Below, piece after piece: positions 46,928-58,500 of a DNA stretch of 64,000 nt; position 1 is the stretch's first letter, and the number at the start of each line of letters is the position of its first letter. Both the position numbers and the translations under genes were made by a program. This stretch comes from Leptodactylus fallax (Eukaryota; Chordata; Amphibia; Anura; Leptodactylidae): assembly GCA_947044405.1 (NCBI GenBank), contig CAMRHE010000324.1, positions 1,612,001 through 1,676,000 on the forward strand, in the 5' to 3' direction. The notes beneath the pieces are model-generated. The model did not search any database and was not told the origin of the DNA. It saw only the letters and a list, made by a program, of their open reading frames with translations.

Positions 46928-48362
46928 CAGTGCCTTGCGAAAGTATTCGGCCCCCTTGAAGTTTTCAACCTTTTGTCACATTTCAGGCTTCAAACATAAA
47001 GATATAAAATTTAAATTTTTTGGTGAAGAATCAACAACAAGTGGGACACAATCGTGAAGTGGAACGAAATTTATTGGATATTTTAAACTTTTGTAAAAAA
47101 TAAAAAACTGAAAAGTGGGGCGTGCCAAATTATTCGGCCCCCTTAAGTTAATACTTTGTAGCGCCACCTTTTGCTGCGATTACAGCTGCAAGTCGCTTGG
47201 GGTATGTCTCAGTTTTGCACATCGAGAGACTGAAATTCTTGCCCATTCTTCCTTGGAAAACAGCTCGAGCTCAGTGAGGTTGGATGGAGAGCGTTTGTGA
47301 ACAGCAGTTTTCAGCTCTTTCCACAGATTCTCGATTGACTTGGCCATTCTAACACCTGGATACGTTTATTTGTGAACCATTCCATTGTAGATTTTTCTTT
47401 ATGTTTGGGATCATTGTCTTGTTGGAAGATAAATCTCTGTCCCAGTCTCAGGTCTTTTGCAGACTCCAACAGGTTTTCTTCCAGAATGGTCCTGTATGGT
47501 CTTCCCATCAATTTTAACCATCTTCCCTGTCCCTGCTGAAGAAAAGCAGGCCCAAACCATGATGCTGCCACCACCATGTGTGACAGTGGGGATGGTGTGT
47601 TCAGGGTGATGAGCTGTGTTGCTTTTACGCCAAACATATCGATTTTGGTTTCATCTGACCAGAGCACCTTCTTCCACATGTTTGGTGTGTCTCCCAGGTG
47701 GCTTGTGGCAAACTTTAAACGAGACTTTTTATGGATATCTTTGAGAAATGGCTTTCTTCTTGCCACTCTTCCATAAAGGCCAGATTTGTGCAGTGTATGA
47801 CTGATTGTTGTCCTATGGACAGACTCTCCCCACCTCAGCTCTAGATCTCTGCAGTTCATCCAGAGTGATCATGGGCCTCTTGGCTGAATCTCTGATCAGT
47901 CTTCTCCTTGTTTGAGATGAAAGTTTAGAGGGACGGCCGGGTCTTAGTAGATTTGCAGTGGTCTGATGCTCCTTCCATTTCAATATGATCGCTTGCACAG
48001 TGCTCCTTGGGATGTTTAAAGTTTGGGAAATCTTTTTGCATCCAAATCCGGCTTTAAACTTCTCCACAACAGTATCACGGACCTGCCTGGTGTATTCCTT
48101 GGTCTTCATGATGCTCTCTGCGCTTTAAACATAACCCTGAGACTATCACAGAGCAGGTGCATTTATACGGAGACTTGATTACACACAGGTGGATTATATT
48201 TATCATAATCAGTCATTTAGGACAACATTGGATCATTCAGAGATCCTCACTGAACTTCTGGAGTGAGTTTGCTGCACTGAAGATAAAGGGGCCGAATAAT
48301 ATTGCACGCCCCACTTTTCAGTTTTTTATTTTTTACAAAAGTTTAAAATAACCAATAAATTT
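46928..48362 (-). mobile_element. Tc1-like transposon, family T9, copy 2 (right terminus lost)
   Basis: The left end cagtgccttgcgaaagta follows TA (46926-46927) and the inner repeat is near 47130. The right side keeps the inner repeat (near 48286) and 'ttacaaaagtttaaaataac', but then stops at 48362 with about 150 bp of terminal repeat missing. The transposase is on the minus strand. Confidence 0.85.
47148..48109 (-). pseudogene. Frameshifted Tc1-family transposase (T9 copy 2)
   Basis: ATG 48107-48109 (MKTKEYTRQVRDTVVEKF), helix-turn-helix and GRPSKL present. A frameshift near 47850 ([11 protein letters not shown] against [14 protein letters not shown]), then open again to [12 protein letters not shown] (first Asp), a small in-frame disruption in the glycine-rich box, and [12 protein letters not shown] (second Asp). 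A deletion of about 20 bp at 47336-47342 removes SPDLNP, and the Glu (in ATCGAGAATCTGTGG) is out of frame. The C-terminus and stop (47148-47150) are readable. Inactive. Confidence 0.9.
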
Positions 48363-48384
48363 CCTCCTAGTTCTTACCTTTTAA

Positions 48385-48715
48385 GGAGTGCTATTATAAG
48401 GGGGGTACAATTATACACTTATTTATAATGGGGGCTATTATAAGAGGGAACTATTATTTATAAAGGTGCTATTATAAGGGAGGAACTATAATATATAAGG
48501 GGACTAATATAAGTGGGGACAATTATATACAAAAGCCCCCCTTATATATATGTCATCTCTGATATAATAACCCCCTTATATATAACATTTTCCCCTTATA
48601 AATAATACTCCACCCTTACAATAGCCCCCCTTATATTTAATAGTTCCCCTCTATAAATATTAGCCCCCCTATAAGTAATAGTTTGCCCCCTTACCAGGTA
48701 ATCGCTTTCCCTTAC
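48385..48715. repeat. Low-complexity fold-back: TATAAGGGGG and CCCCCTTATA blocks
   Basis: The left half repeats tattataaggggg-like words, the right half cccccttatatataa-like words, so the two halves are imperfect inverted repeats of each other and could form a long stem. Probably a MITE or degenerate microsatellite. Confidence 0.7.
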
Positions 48716-49068
48716 AAGAAAACAATAAATCTTGTACTCACCTTACTGCACTCCCACGATGAGCAGAGCAGCCGGAGATTCTCCTATAGTAGTGGCTCCG
48801 GTAGCGCGATGCAGTGATATCATCGCGCCACAACGTCCTGTGCATTAGCGGCGGTCCTCTATGGCAGAACAGGGACCTTTCAGCTCCCTGTTCTGTCATA
48901 GGATTAAACTGTATCAGCGTGCACAGCACAGCATGCAGATGCAGCTGTGGAGCTCCCAGGATCCGGAGCATAAGGCTGCAAAGCCTGATGCTCCGGCTCC
49001 CGGGAGCCCCTTTGAGGATGGGTGTCCTGGGCAATTGCCCAGTTTGCTCCCCCCTAACGCCGGCCCTG
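48716..49068. repeat. GC-rich MITE-like repeat ending cgccggccctg
   Basis: The right end, read inward, is cagggccggcgttaggggg, a terminal form frequent in frog hAT-like MITEs. The left end is not resolved and may include the fold-back at 48385-48715. The frames read here on both strands are GC-rich artefacts. Confidence 0.55.
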
Positions 49069-49245
49069 TCTGGCAGGCACATAGAGCCGATATTTTATGA
49101 ATACTGGACTTTCTTCCTGTTTTCCACTGTATCGAGGACTTGCACTTGTCCACACATCCAGCTGTTGTGCTGCTGACTTGCATATTTGTGTTCTTAAAAG
49201 GAACCAGTCACATGTTATAGAGCAGAAGTATCTGAGCATACTAGT

Positions 49246-49740
49246 TGTCAGATCTGGAGTCCAATTGGTGAGGCTAACAGTACAGTACTTAAATAGTAGG
49301 AGATGCAGAAATAGTACCTCAGGAGAAGAAGTAACCGTGGTCAGACACTTGAAGAGTTTGGTACACAGGAGCAGTAGATCAACCGTAGTCAGACATTTGC
49401 AGAGTTTGGTACACAGGAGCAGTAGATCAGCCATAGTCAGATGTTTGCAGAGTTCAGTACCACAGGAGCAGTAGAGTAATGGTGAGGATCAGGGCAAACA
49501 GGAAGCAGATAGCCAGAATAATCAGACACAGGATGGAGTAAGCTGTGGGTTTAAATAGGGATTGCTAAACTGTGATTGGCCACAGAGCAGGTGAGATCCA
49601 TAAGCTAATAATTCCAATAGAAAAGTCCAGGCTAAGCAAGGCAAAGAACAAACAGGCTTCTTCAATGGCATAATGGTCAAAGCAGCAGAACATGGCTGGG
49701 AAGTCAAGGATTGAAGACCCAGTGAGCTCAGTTCCTGACA
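49246..49740 (-). mobile_element. 3' LTR of gypsy element G-1
   Basis: On the minus strand it starts TGTCAGGAACTGAGCTCAC (49740) directly after a purine-rich tract and ends CTCCAGATCTGACA (49246), 495 bp. A tandem repeat of about 55 bp lies at 49340-49470 (three copies of 'agagtttggtacacaggagcag'). Position after the pol remnant and purine tract identifies it as the 3' LTR. The 5' LTR is not in the window. Confidence 0.85.
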
Positions 49741-49755
49741 TTACTCCCCCTTCTC
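49741..49755 (-). promoter_or_regulatory. Polypurine tract of gypsy element G-1
   Basis: GAGAAGGGGGAGTAA on the minus strand directly before the LTR start. It is the site that primes plus-strand DNA synthesis in LTR retrotransposons. Confidence 0.8.
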
Positions 49756-49816
49756 CAGGAGCGTCCTCTGGATGGTACTTGGCTTGGCTTGCCTGGATAG
49801 CGGTAATGGAATTCTC

Positions 49817-51290
49817 TTACCAGTTGTGGAGCATGTAGTTTACTGGTTCCCATGAGTTATCTTCAGGACCATATCCTTGCCACTTTATCAAGTACTGTAA
49901 CTGATTTCGAAAAAATTCTAGAATCCAAAATATTTTCGACAACATATTCCTCCTCTCCTTCAACAATAATTGGGTCAGGTTGAGGCAAGTTACGTCCCAG
50001 GAATAGATTTTCCACCAAAGGTTTGAGAAGGGAGGAATGAAAAACAGAGTGAATCCGCATAGAGTCTGGAAGTTTTATACAAAACGCTATAGGATTAATT
50101 TGAGCCATAATTTCAAATGGTCCAATAAATTTCTGACTTAGCTTTGTTGAAGATATCTTGAGCTTCAAGTTTTTTGTAGAGAGCCATACCTTTTCTCCTA
50201 TACCAAAGGAAGGGAAAGACTTGTGATGTCTTTCAGCAATTTTCTTATTGTGATCCTGAGCTTCAGGCAGAGTGTTTGTCAATTTTTCTTGAACTTGCTT
50301 CAAGGTAGACAGTCTGTCAGTGACAGCAGGAACTGGAGAAGAAATTGGGAGATTAGGAATGAATGCAGGATGGAAACCCATATTGGCAAAAAATGGTCTC
50401 TAAGGCGTAGATGAAGGCTGGGAGTTGTTATAAGAAAATTTCGCCTATCTCCAATCATCTTGGAGATAACTTGTATAGCACCGCAAATACTGTTCAAGGG
50501 TTTGGTTAGTACGCTCAGTTTGGCCATTCGACTGTGGATGATAAGCAGAAGATAAGTTCACTTCAATTCCTAGAGTGGCACAAAAACTCTTCCAAAACTT
50601 TGAGGTAAACTGTACCACACGGTCAGAAAATACATTGACAGGTATACCATGTAGGCGGAAAACTTCTCGAATAACCAATTCTGCAGTCTCTTCCACAGAG
50701 GGTACCCCCTTTGTGGGTATAAAATTAGCCACTTTGGTAAGACAGTCTACCACTACTAGAATTGTGTTCATATTTTTAGAAGATGGTAGATCAACAATAA
50801 AGTCCATAGAAACAGAACCCCAAGGACGAGATGGAATAGGCAGAGGCTGAAGTAATCCCACTGGTGAGGAACTAGGGGTCTTATTCCTAGCCACTACAAA
50901 TTGATCCTGCAGATCTCGGAATACTTCATTGATAAAATGTTGAAATGTCGCTGGGGCATTGCAAAGTCCAAATGCCATGACAAAGGATTCAAAATGCCCA
51001 TAGCGTGTTCGGAATGCTGTCTTCTACTTGTCCCCGGGTCATATACGGACAAAATTGTATGCCCCTCGTAGATCCAACTTGGTAAAGATCTTTGCTGACC
51101 GTAATCTCTTGAGTAATTCCGGAATAAGCGGAAGAGGGTAGCGATTTTTGATGGTTATTTGGTTTAGTTCCCTATAGTCAATACAAGGACGTAATGTGCC
51201 GTCTTTCTTTGGTACGAAGAATATAGGTGCTCCTGCTGGAGAAGTGGAATGCCATATAAATTCCTTTGACAGATTTTTCTTGATGTACTC
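49817..51290 (-). pseudogene. Gypsy pol remnant: RT fragment joined to integrase and chromodomain (G-1)
   Basis: From 51290 downward: a reverse transcriptase N-terminal part ([51 protein letters not shown]), two stops (TGA, TAG), then [27 protein letters not shown]. At QDQFVV the text jumps to RNKTPSSSP, just upstream of the integrase core, so the YxDD box, RNase H and zinc finger are deleted in frame. The integrase core follows: [18 protein letters not shown] (Asp-Gly-Asp-type second Asp altered to DRVVQF), [21 protein letters not shown] (Glu). A stop lies near 50445. Then [22 protein letters not shown] and a chromodomain [15 protein letters not shown]...[19 protein letters not shown] with a 1-bp frameshift. 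Chromodomain integrases target chromatin. Inactive. Confidence 0.9.
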
Positions 51291-51843
51291 ATTAGAGATG
51301 AGCAAATCAATTCTGCAGAAGTGGAAGTCGATCCGAATTTCAGGAAATCTTCGATTCACCATGATTCCAAATTTCCTCACGTTTCGATGCATTGAATCGC
51401 ATTTTTAAAAAAAAATTTTTTAAATGGCCGCCGCACATGTTAGGACAAGGGGGAATGGACTCTGGGAGTGCGGGATCACCCACAATGCCAAGCGTGCAGC
51501 TAACCAGCAGCCAGCAGGACCTGTGATGTCACAGCCCCATAAAAACCCTCGGCCATAGGTACAGTCATTCCACATTGTCGGCAGGAGCTAGGGAAAGACT
51601 TAGAAAACATATAGAAGTTCAGGGAAAGAGGCTGAGCCTTAGAACTGTAGGGAAAGCATAGGGAGGAATTGAGAGAAGAATTTGGTTTGGTTACAGGGTC
51701 ATTAACGGCAATAATTTGCAGCATAATTCACATTGCCATTATACTGCTCCTCATTACTCATATCTGTGTCATCAAGGTGGAACACAACAAGCCTTCTGCA
51801 GTGCAGTACAGCAAAAAAAATAAAGTGAAATATGATACACTAA

Positions 51844-52097
51844 TATCTGCACGCATCTGTAAAAGAAGCCTTTTTAAAGGCCTTTATTATAAGGGGCTTA
51901 TTCACTGTTCTTACAAGGCATAACATTTTTCAGTACTATTGTGCCAAAGCCATATCTGCACGTATCTGTAAAAAAAAATCATTTTTAAAGGCATTTATTA
52001 TAAGGGGCTTATTCACTGTTCTTACAAGGCATAACATTATTCAGTACTATTGTGCCAAAGCCATATCTGCACATATCTGTAAAAAAAAGCCTTTTTA
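51844..52097 (+). repeat. Tandem repeat, about 111-bp unit, in the hAT-type element
   Basis: atctgcacgcatctg at 51844, atctgcacgtatctg at 51954 and atctgcacatatctg at 52065, each followed by a poly-A spot, 'aaaggcatttattataagg' and 'cagtactattgtgcc'. The array continues after the LINE at 60981-61110, so the LINE landed in it. Confidence 0.88.
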
Positions 52098-53009
52098 GTT
52101 TCAATAATTTTTATTGGTTTTCAAAATAAATGTGAGACACATTATTGACAGACAGTGTGATATACATTCTTACATACTTTGTTCAAGGCATATTTTTATT
52201 TTTTTTTTTAATTGTACATCAATAGACAGAAAAAAGAAATTGGCCTTTCTCTGACTGGATTACATTGATACAGTTCAGGATATCTTTTATTGATCGATGG
52301 ACCTTTTGACTGTGTACACCAGTTATCAATAACAAATAATTTATTTTTTTATTTTATTTTTTTCTCTTATTTGCATATTTTTATCGCAATTGTTTTGCCT
52401 ATAATTATATAACTTTCATCCACAATTTTGTTTAGTACTTATTGCTTTTTGCACATGTCACTTTTTGCACATGTCACTTTTTACATGCATTTGTTTTAGA
52501 GGACATATTTTTGGTCCTTTATAACCTCTCTTTCACAACTATGACACTATTTGTGTGCTCATCGTTATTTTATATATAGTTTTTATATTTATGGGTCTTC
52601 GGATGTATTTATTTATTCCTGTAACTGTAGCAATATATATTTTTGGTCTGCTGCGACTCTCCATGCCTCTTGTATTATTTCATTTATTCATCTAACCTGC
52701 TGTGCGCATGCCTGGCTCTCTTGCCCCTTTCCCGTGTGTCCTATCCGCAATATCGCGAGGCGTGGCTGGGACTCGTGACTATGACGTCATCACGTTGTGA
52801 TTCCCACCCACGTCAGCGCGTGCGGACATGGTCACGTGGTTGTAAGTGGTACTGATGGCCTGGGCATGCGCCATTATAATCAGGTAACTTCAGGATGGCT
52901 TCTATGTGTTACCATTGGTATGGAGATTTGTAGTAACACACCAGTTCTAAGGTTTGGCCTTGATTACACTGCCTATATAAGCTTCTGTTTTGCTCCACTG
53001 ACACTACCC

Positions 53010-53040
53010 CCAGATGAAGGCTTTGTGTGCTGAAACGTGC
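53010..53040 (+). ncRNA. Hammerhead-ribozyme-like motif
   Basis: Core-like order CAGATGA - small stem (AGGC...GCT) - GAAAC, preceded by 'ccactgacactaccc', as in the sister motif at 39561-39590. The canonical core is CUGANGA; here the U is replaced by A. Cleavage site and stems I/III were not established. It lies about 30 bp downstream of a TATA-like sequence. Confidence 0.4.
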
Positions 53041-53042
53041 GG

Positions 53043-53535
53043 TGGGCTTTGTCAGCAGGCAGCGGCATTTGTGTCATGGGTATGTTTGGACCTTATACCA
53101 TGTAGCTTACTCTGCAGGATGCATGTATAGTGTGATACATTGGGCATTTATATAGGGGTTTTATATATGCACTTGCTTTGTATTAACCATCAGTGCCCTC
53201 TGTATTTATACACTGCTATATACTTTATGCATGGGTGTATGTTGTCTCCCTCATATTTGTTTGTATTGCTTGGCCTCTGCCTCTCTCATGGGTTTTGTCG
53301 GCAGGCAGCGGCATTTATGTCATGGGTAGGTTTGGATCTTATACCATGTAGTTTACTTTGCAAAATACATGTATAGTGTGATACATTGGGTATTTATATA
53401 GGGGTTTTATATATGCACTTGCTCTTTACTAACCATTAGTACCCCTTGCATCTATATACTGCTATATATTTTATGCATGGTTGTATGTTATCTCCCTTAT
53501 ATATATTTATACTATTCAGCCTCTGCCTCTTTCGT
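53043..53535 (+). repeat. Direct duplication, about 247-bp unit, two copies
   Basis: gggctttgtcagcaggcagc (53043) and gggttttgtcggcaggcagc (53290) begin two copies that both run through 'ttataccatgtag', 'gtatagtgtgatacattggg' and 'gctatatactttatgcatgg' to 'ctctgcctct'. It starts right after the hammerhead-like motif. Open frames in each copy are alike because of the duplication and show no protein motif. Confidence 0.88.
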
Positions 53536-53812
53536 GTTACATATGCTGACATAGGTATTTGTACTGTTGTTTCTGTCTTGTATTTTTGTACTTCAATAAA
53601 ATTCCTTTTGTATTTTTTATTATTTTGAGTGCTTTCTTACTTTTCTTTCTTGGATTAATACTTTGTTCAAGGCATATTTTTATTTTTATTTTTTGAATTG
53701 TACATCAATAGACAGAAAAAAGAAATTGAGTAAGCGATAACAGTAACAATAACACAAACACTTGGGCACATTCTCAGGGGTAGCGTAATATATCTCACAG
53801 ACGAACCTTATA

Positions 53813-55460
53813 CAGTCATATGAAAAAGTTTGTGCACCCCTATTAATCTTAATCATTTTTATTTCTAAATATTTGGGTGTTTGCAACAGCCATTTCAATT
53901 TGATATATCTAATAACTGATGGACACAGTAATATTTCAGGATTAAAATGAGGTTTATTGTACTAACAGAAAATGTGCAATATGCATTAAACCAAAATTTG
54001 ACCGGTGCAAAAGTATGGGCACCTCAACAGAAAAGTGACATTAATATTTAGTAGATCCTCCTTTTGCAAAAATAACAGCCTCTAGTCGCTTCCTGTAGCT
54101 TTTAATCAGTTCCTGGATCCTGGATGAAGGTATTTTTGACCATTCCTCTTTACAAAACAATTCCAGTTCAGTTAAGTTTGATGGTCGCCGAGCATGGACA
54201 GCCCGCTTCAAAATTATCCCACAGATGTTCACTGATATTCAGGTCTGGGGACTGGGATGGCCATTCCAGAACATTGTAATTGTTCCTCTGCATGAATGCC
54301 TGAGTAGATTTGGAGCTGTGTTTTGGATCATTGTCTTGCTGAAATATCCATCCCTGGCGTAACTTCAAATTTGTCACTGATTCTTGTACATTATTCTCAA
54401 GAATCTGCTGATACTGAGTTGAATTCATGCGACCCTCAACTTTAACAAGATTCCCGGTGCCGGCATTGGCCACACAGCCCCAAAGCATGATGGAACCTCC
54501 ACCAAATTTTACAGTGGGTAGCAAGTGTTTTTCTTGGAATGCTGTGTTTTTTGGACGCCATGCATAACGCCTTTTTGTATGACCAAACAACTCAATCTTT
54601 GTTTCATCAGTCCACAGGACCTTCTTCCAAAATGAAGCTGGCTTGTCCAAATGTGCTTTTGCATACCTCAGGCGACTCTGTTTGTGGCGTGCTTTCAGAA
54701 ACGGCTTCTTTCGCATCACTCTCCCATACAGCTTCTCCTTGTGCAAAGTGTGCTGTATTGTTGACCGATGCACAGTGACACCATCTGCAGCAAGATGATG
54801 CTGCAGCTCTTTGGAGGTGGTCTGTGGATTGTCCTTGACTGTTCTCACCATTCTTCTTCTCTGCCTTTCTGATATTTTTCTTGGCCTGCCACTTCTGGGC
54901 TTAACAAGAACTGTCCCTGTGGTCTTCCATTTCCTTACTATGTTCCTCACAGTGGAAACTAAGAGGTTAAATCTCTGAGACAACTTTTTGTATCCTTCCT
55001 TCTGAACAACTATGTTGAACAATCTTTGTTTTCAGATCATTTGAGAGTTGTTTTGAGGAGCCCATGATGCCACTCTTCAGAGGAGATTCAAATAGGAGAA
55101 CAACTTGCAATTGGCCACCTTAAATACCTTTTCTCATGATTGGATACACCTGGCTATGAAGTTCAAAGCTCAGTGAGGTTACAAAACCAATTTTGTGCTT
55201 CAGTAAGTCAGTAAAAAGTAGTTAGGAGTATTCAAATCAATAAAATAAGGGTACCCAAATTTTTGCACCGGTCAAATTTTGGTTTAATGCATATTGCACA
55301 TTTTCTGTTAGTACAATAAACCTCATTTCAATCCTGAAATATTACTGTGTCCATCAGTTATTAGATATATCAAATTGAAATGGCTATTGCAAACACCCAA
55401 ATATTTAGAACTAAAAATGATTAAGATTAATAGGGGTGCCCAAACTTTTTCATATGACTG
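53813..55460 (-). mobile_element. Tc1-like DNA transposon, family T6, copy 2 (in the LINE 3' UTR)
   Basis: 1648 bp between TA at 53811-53812 and 55461-55462, with the same ends as the copy at 28295-29943 (cagtcatatgaaaaagtt). Very similar to copy 1 by eye. The transposase carries two single-base insertions. It is the youngest or second-youngest insertion of the nest, being inside the LINE. Confidence 0.93.
54041..55065 (-). pseudogene. Tc1-family transposase with two +1 frameshifts (T6 copy 2)
   Basis: ATG 55063-55065 (MGSSKQLSNDL). Compared with the open copy, one extra base near 55000 (ccttccttctgaac against ccttcccctgaac) shifts the frame after residue 20, and one extra A near 54211 (ttcaaaatt against ttcaaatt) shifts it after SEHLWDN. 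Between these the frame is open with GRPRK, LWTDETKIELFG (Asp), [12 protein letters not shown] (Asp) and SPDLNISEHLW (Glu, with IIE changed to ISE). The last 60 codons (RAVHARRPSNLTELELFC...TKY) are in the third frame. Not functional. Confidence 0.92.
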
Positions 55461-55511
55461 TATGTTCCATTCCACCGCCGCCTCTTAAACCTCCCTGTTT
55501 CCTGACTCCCG

Positions 55512-58500
55512 CTATGCAGCGAATCGAGAATTAACCCATGCGTCCCATACGTTTGCAAATCTATGATAGGAGTCATTTCCCAGTGCAATTACCTTCTCGT
55601 AGGTATATGTATTGTTAATAGCCAACAATAATGCGGAGTCTGGCGGAGGGGCTACTGATCTCCATCTTTGCACCAACATTAATTTAGCTATTGTTAGGAT
55701 TTTGCAAAGGAGTTTTGTGTTTTTGTTCAATTCTTCGGGAATTCCAATGGATAGGATGGCCAAAGGTGAAGTGTAGGGGAGGCGGAAGTTAAATATTTCT
55801 GATAACATGTCAAAGACCCTATTCCAATATCCACAAATTATGGGGCAGTGTCCCAAGATATGGAGAAGGGTTCCTTTCCCTCCACATCTTCTTCAGCACT
55901 CCTCAAACTGAAGAGTATGCCCTATGTAAAGTGGATGGGGTTCTGTACCACCTTAAAGTCACTTTCATAGCCGTTTCTAAGTGAGTGCTGCATTTTAAAG
56001 ATGTATGACTAAGTTTGATAGCTTGTTCCCACTCATCCGAGGTAATGTTTCTCCCCAAATCCCTCTCCCAACACCGGAATGGTGTAGATCTAGTAAAGGT
56101 TGCTACTCCATCCATTCTATCGTATAGAAACCTTAAACCCCTCATCTTAGTCGACATCCAGGTGAATACCATATTGGTATGGGGCACTGGCGATATCGGG
56201 TTCTTTGATTATAAAATGTCTTATTTGGGAGTATTTAAGGAAGTCACCTCTATGAACTCCATATTTCTGTGTTAGATCTGTAAATGATAAAAATTTTTGG
56301 TATCAGATTGTAAGTGGGAGACCTGTGTAATCCCCTTCGCTTCCCACTCCGAAGTTACTAGGTCTTCTATCGCCCATGCCATAAGTGACAGAGGCATTTC
56401 TGAGGCATAAAAGTGACTCGTAGGATTTGCTTTCTCGTGAAGCAGCTTCCATGCGGTCACTGCTGCTTGCATAATTGGGGACATGGACTCAGGCATAGGA
56501 ATGTTCCAGAAGGGCGCCCATAAGGTATCCTTCAGTTTCAAAGGATATATAAACGCTTGCTCTATGTGGATCCATGGTACCGAGGTATCAGCCAATCTCC
56601 ATCTAGCGCACTGTGTGACTAGGGATGCTAAGTAATAATTCCTTACTACTGGTACTCCTAGTCCTCCGGCTTCTTTTTGTTTAAATAGGAAGCTTTTGTT
56701 AACTGTGGGTCTCCTTCCATTCCATATGTATTTTGAGATCATCCTTTGCATAGTTTCGAAAAACGAAACTGGGACTGCTATCGGGAGTGTGCGAAACAGA
56801 TATAGGAGTCTGGGCAATAACAACATCTTAAAAGCTGCGACACGTCCCATCCAGGACACATCCATCGGGGACATTCTCTCCATCTCCTCTTGCAGTGTTT
56901 TCAACATGGGTGTGTAATTATTTCTATATAAGGCCCCCGTATTGGGTGTCACCTGTATCCCCAAGTATTGAACACCCTCCTTCCTCCAATCAAAATCATA
57001 TTTCGACTGTAGGGGCTGTAGCAAAGAGGGAGGGATATGCAAAGCTAAAGCTTGTGACTTGGCCATATTTAATTTATAATATGATAAGTGACCGAAATTA
57101 GCTATAATCTCCATAAGTCGGGGAATAGACTCTAGTGGCTTGGACAAAGTAAGAATGATGTCATCTGCATATAATGATATAAGATGAGTTTTGCCCCGTA
57201 TATCAATGCCACCCATCTCTGGATCCAATCTAAGTGCTTGGGCCAGCGGTTCCATCGAGAGAACAAATATCAGCGGCGAGAGGGGGCACCCCTGTCTAGT
57301 CCCATTCGTTATTAAAAAGGGATCTGACACTACCCCATTAGTGAATACTCTTGCAGATGGCGCAGAATACAATGCCTCAATTGCCCTCAGAATAGCTCCG
57401 GTAAACCCCATACTCCTAATCACCAAGAAGGCATACGACCAGCAAATGCGGTCAAATGCCTTCTCGGCATCCAATGCGAGAACCACTGCTTCCATTCTTT
57501 TAGAGTTAATGTGATGTATAATATTCAAAATGCGTCTGGTATTGTCATATGATTGCCTCCCCTTCACGAATCCCACTTGGTCGTAGTTTATTAGGCTCGG
57601 AAGACAAGCTGCTACTCTATTTGCTATAATTTTGGTGTAAATTTTTAAATCTGAATTTAATAGGGATATTGGTCGAAAGTTTTGGGGGCTAGTGGCAGGC
57701 TTGCCCGGTTTAGGCAACGTCACCACCAGGGCCTCCTGATTTTCCCCCGGAATAGTGCCAGAGTCCACCACCGCCGTCAGGAAGGACAACAGCGGGCTAA
57801 GCAGAACTGAAGAAAATTTTTTGTAATATTCACCGGTGAGGCCATCTGGGCCCGGGGACTTTCCGGGTGGTAGCAACTTAATTACTGACAGCAACTCTGA
57901 TGATGTAATGGGCTCGTTCAAGGAATCCAGTTGTGTTTCTGTGAGTGTGGGCAGTTGGGCGCCTGCAAGAAACTTTGCAATGTCTTGTCTCGCCGGAGGT
58001 ATCACAGAAGGGTCATCTCTAATATTATATAAGCCTTCATAGAAAGCTTTAAAGGCATTGGCGATAGCACTAGGGTCATAGATTTTGTGTGCACCCTCCT
58101 TACTCTGGAGAAATGGGATTTTAGACCTGGCGTGTTTTTGTTTAAGTTTGGACGCTAACAATTTGCCTGCTTTGTTAGATTGAGAGTAATAAGTAGCTTT
58201 TACCCTTTTCAGGTTCTTCTCATATCTATGCAATAGACAGGTTGTCAATTGGTGACATAGTGTCACCAATTTTGCAGCATTGGAGGGGGAAGGAGATTTT
58301 TTGTTTTCACTATATCTATAGATTTTATCTGGTGCAGTAGTCGGTCAATTTCTGCTAACCTAGTTTTCTTTTCTATGTGTCCCAATCGAATAAATGTTCC
58401 TCTGATAAAGGCCTTATGTGAGTTCCACAATATATCAGGGCTAGATACTGAGGGAGCATTGATCTGAAAGAATTCCTTCAGGTCATTTTCCAAAATTGCT

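Larger units (their letters stand above)
52243..53657 (+). mobile_element. 1.4-kb insertion in the LINE 3' UTR, probable Penelope-like, with ~70-bp target duplication
   Basis: The LINE sequence from atactttgttcaaggcat to gacagaaaaaagaaattg occurs twice, at 52174-52242 and 53658-53728, and the insert lies between. Inside: AT-rich left part, a GC-richer segment (52740-52870), a TATA-like 'cctatataagc' (52972-52982), a hammerhead-like motif (53010-53040), a direct duplication of about 247 bp, and AATAAA near 53597. There is no protein-coding domain. The hammerhead-like motif and absence of terminal repeats suggest a non-autonomous Penelope-like element; a non-LTR element is the alternative. Confidence 0.55.

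Noticed and set aside
48738..49434. Overlapping frames of 80-126 codons on both strands
   Set aside because: GC-rich MITE and LTR tandem repeat give open frames by composition; no motif.
52551..53628. Several short frames with hydrophobic residues in the 1.4-kb insert
   Set aside because: Two of them are alike only because of the 247-bp duplication; no retroelement domain is seen.
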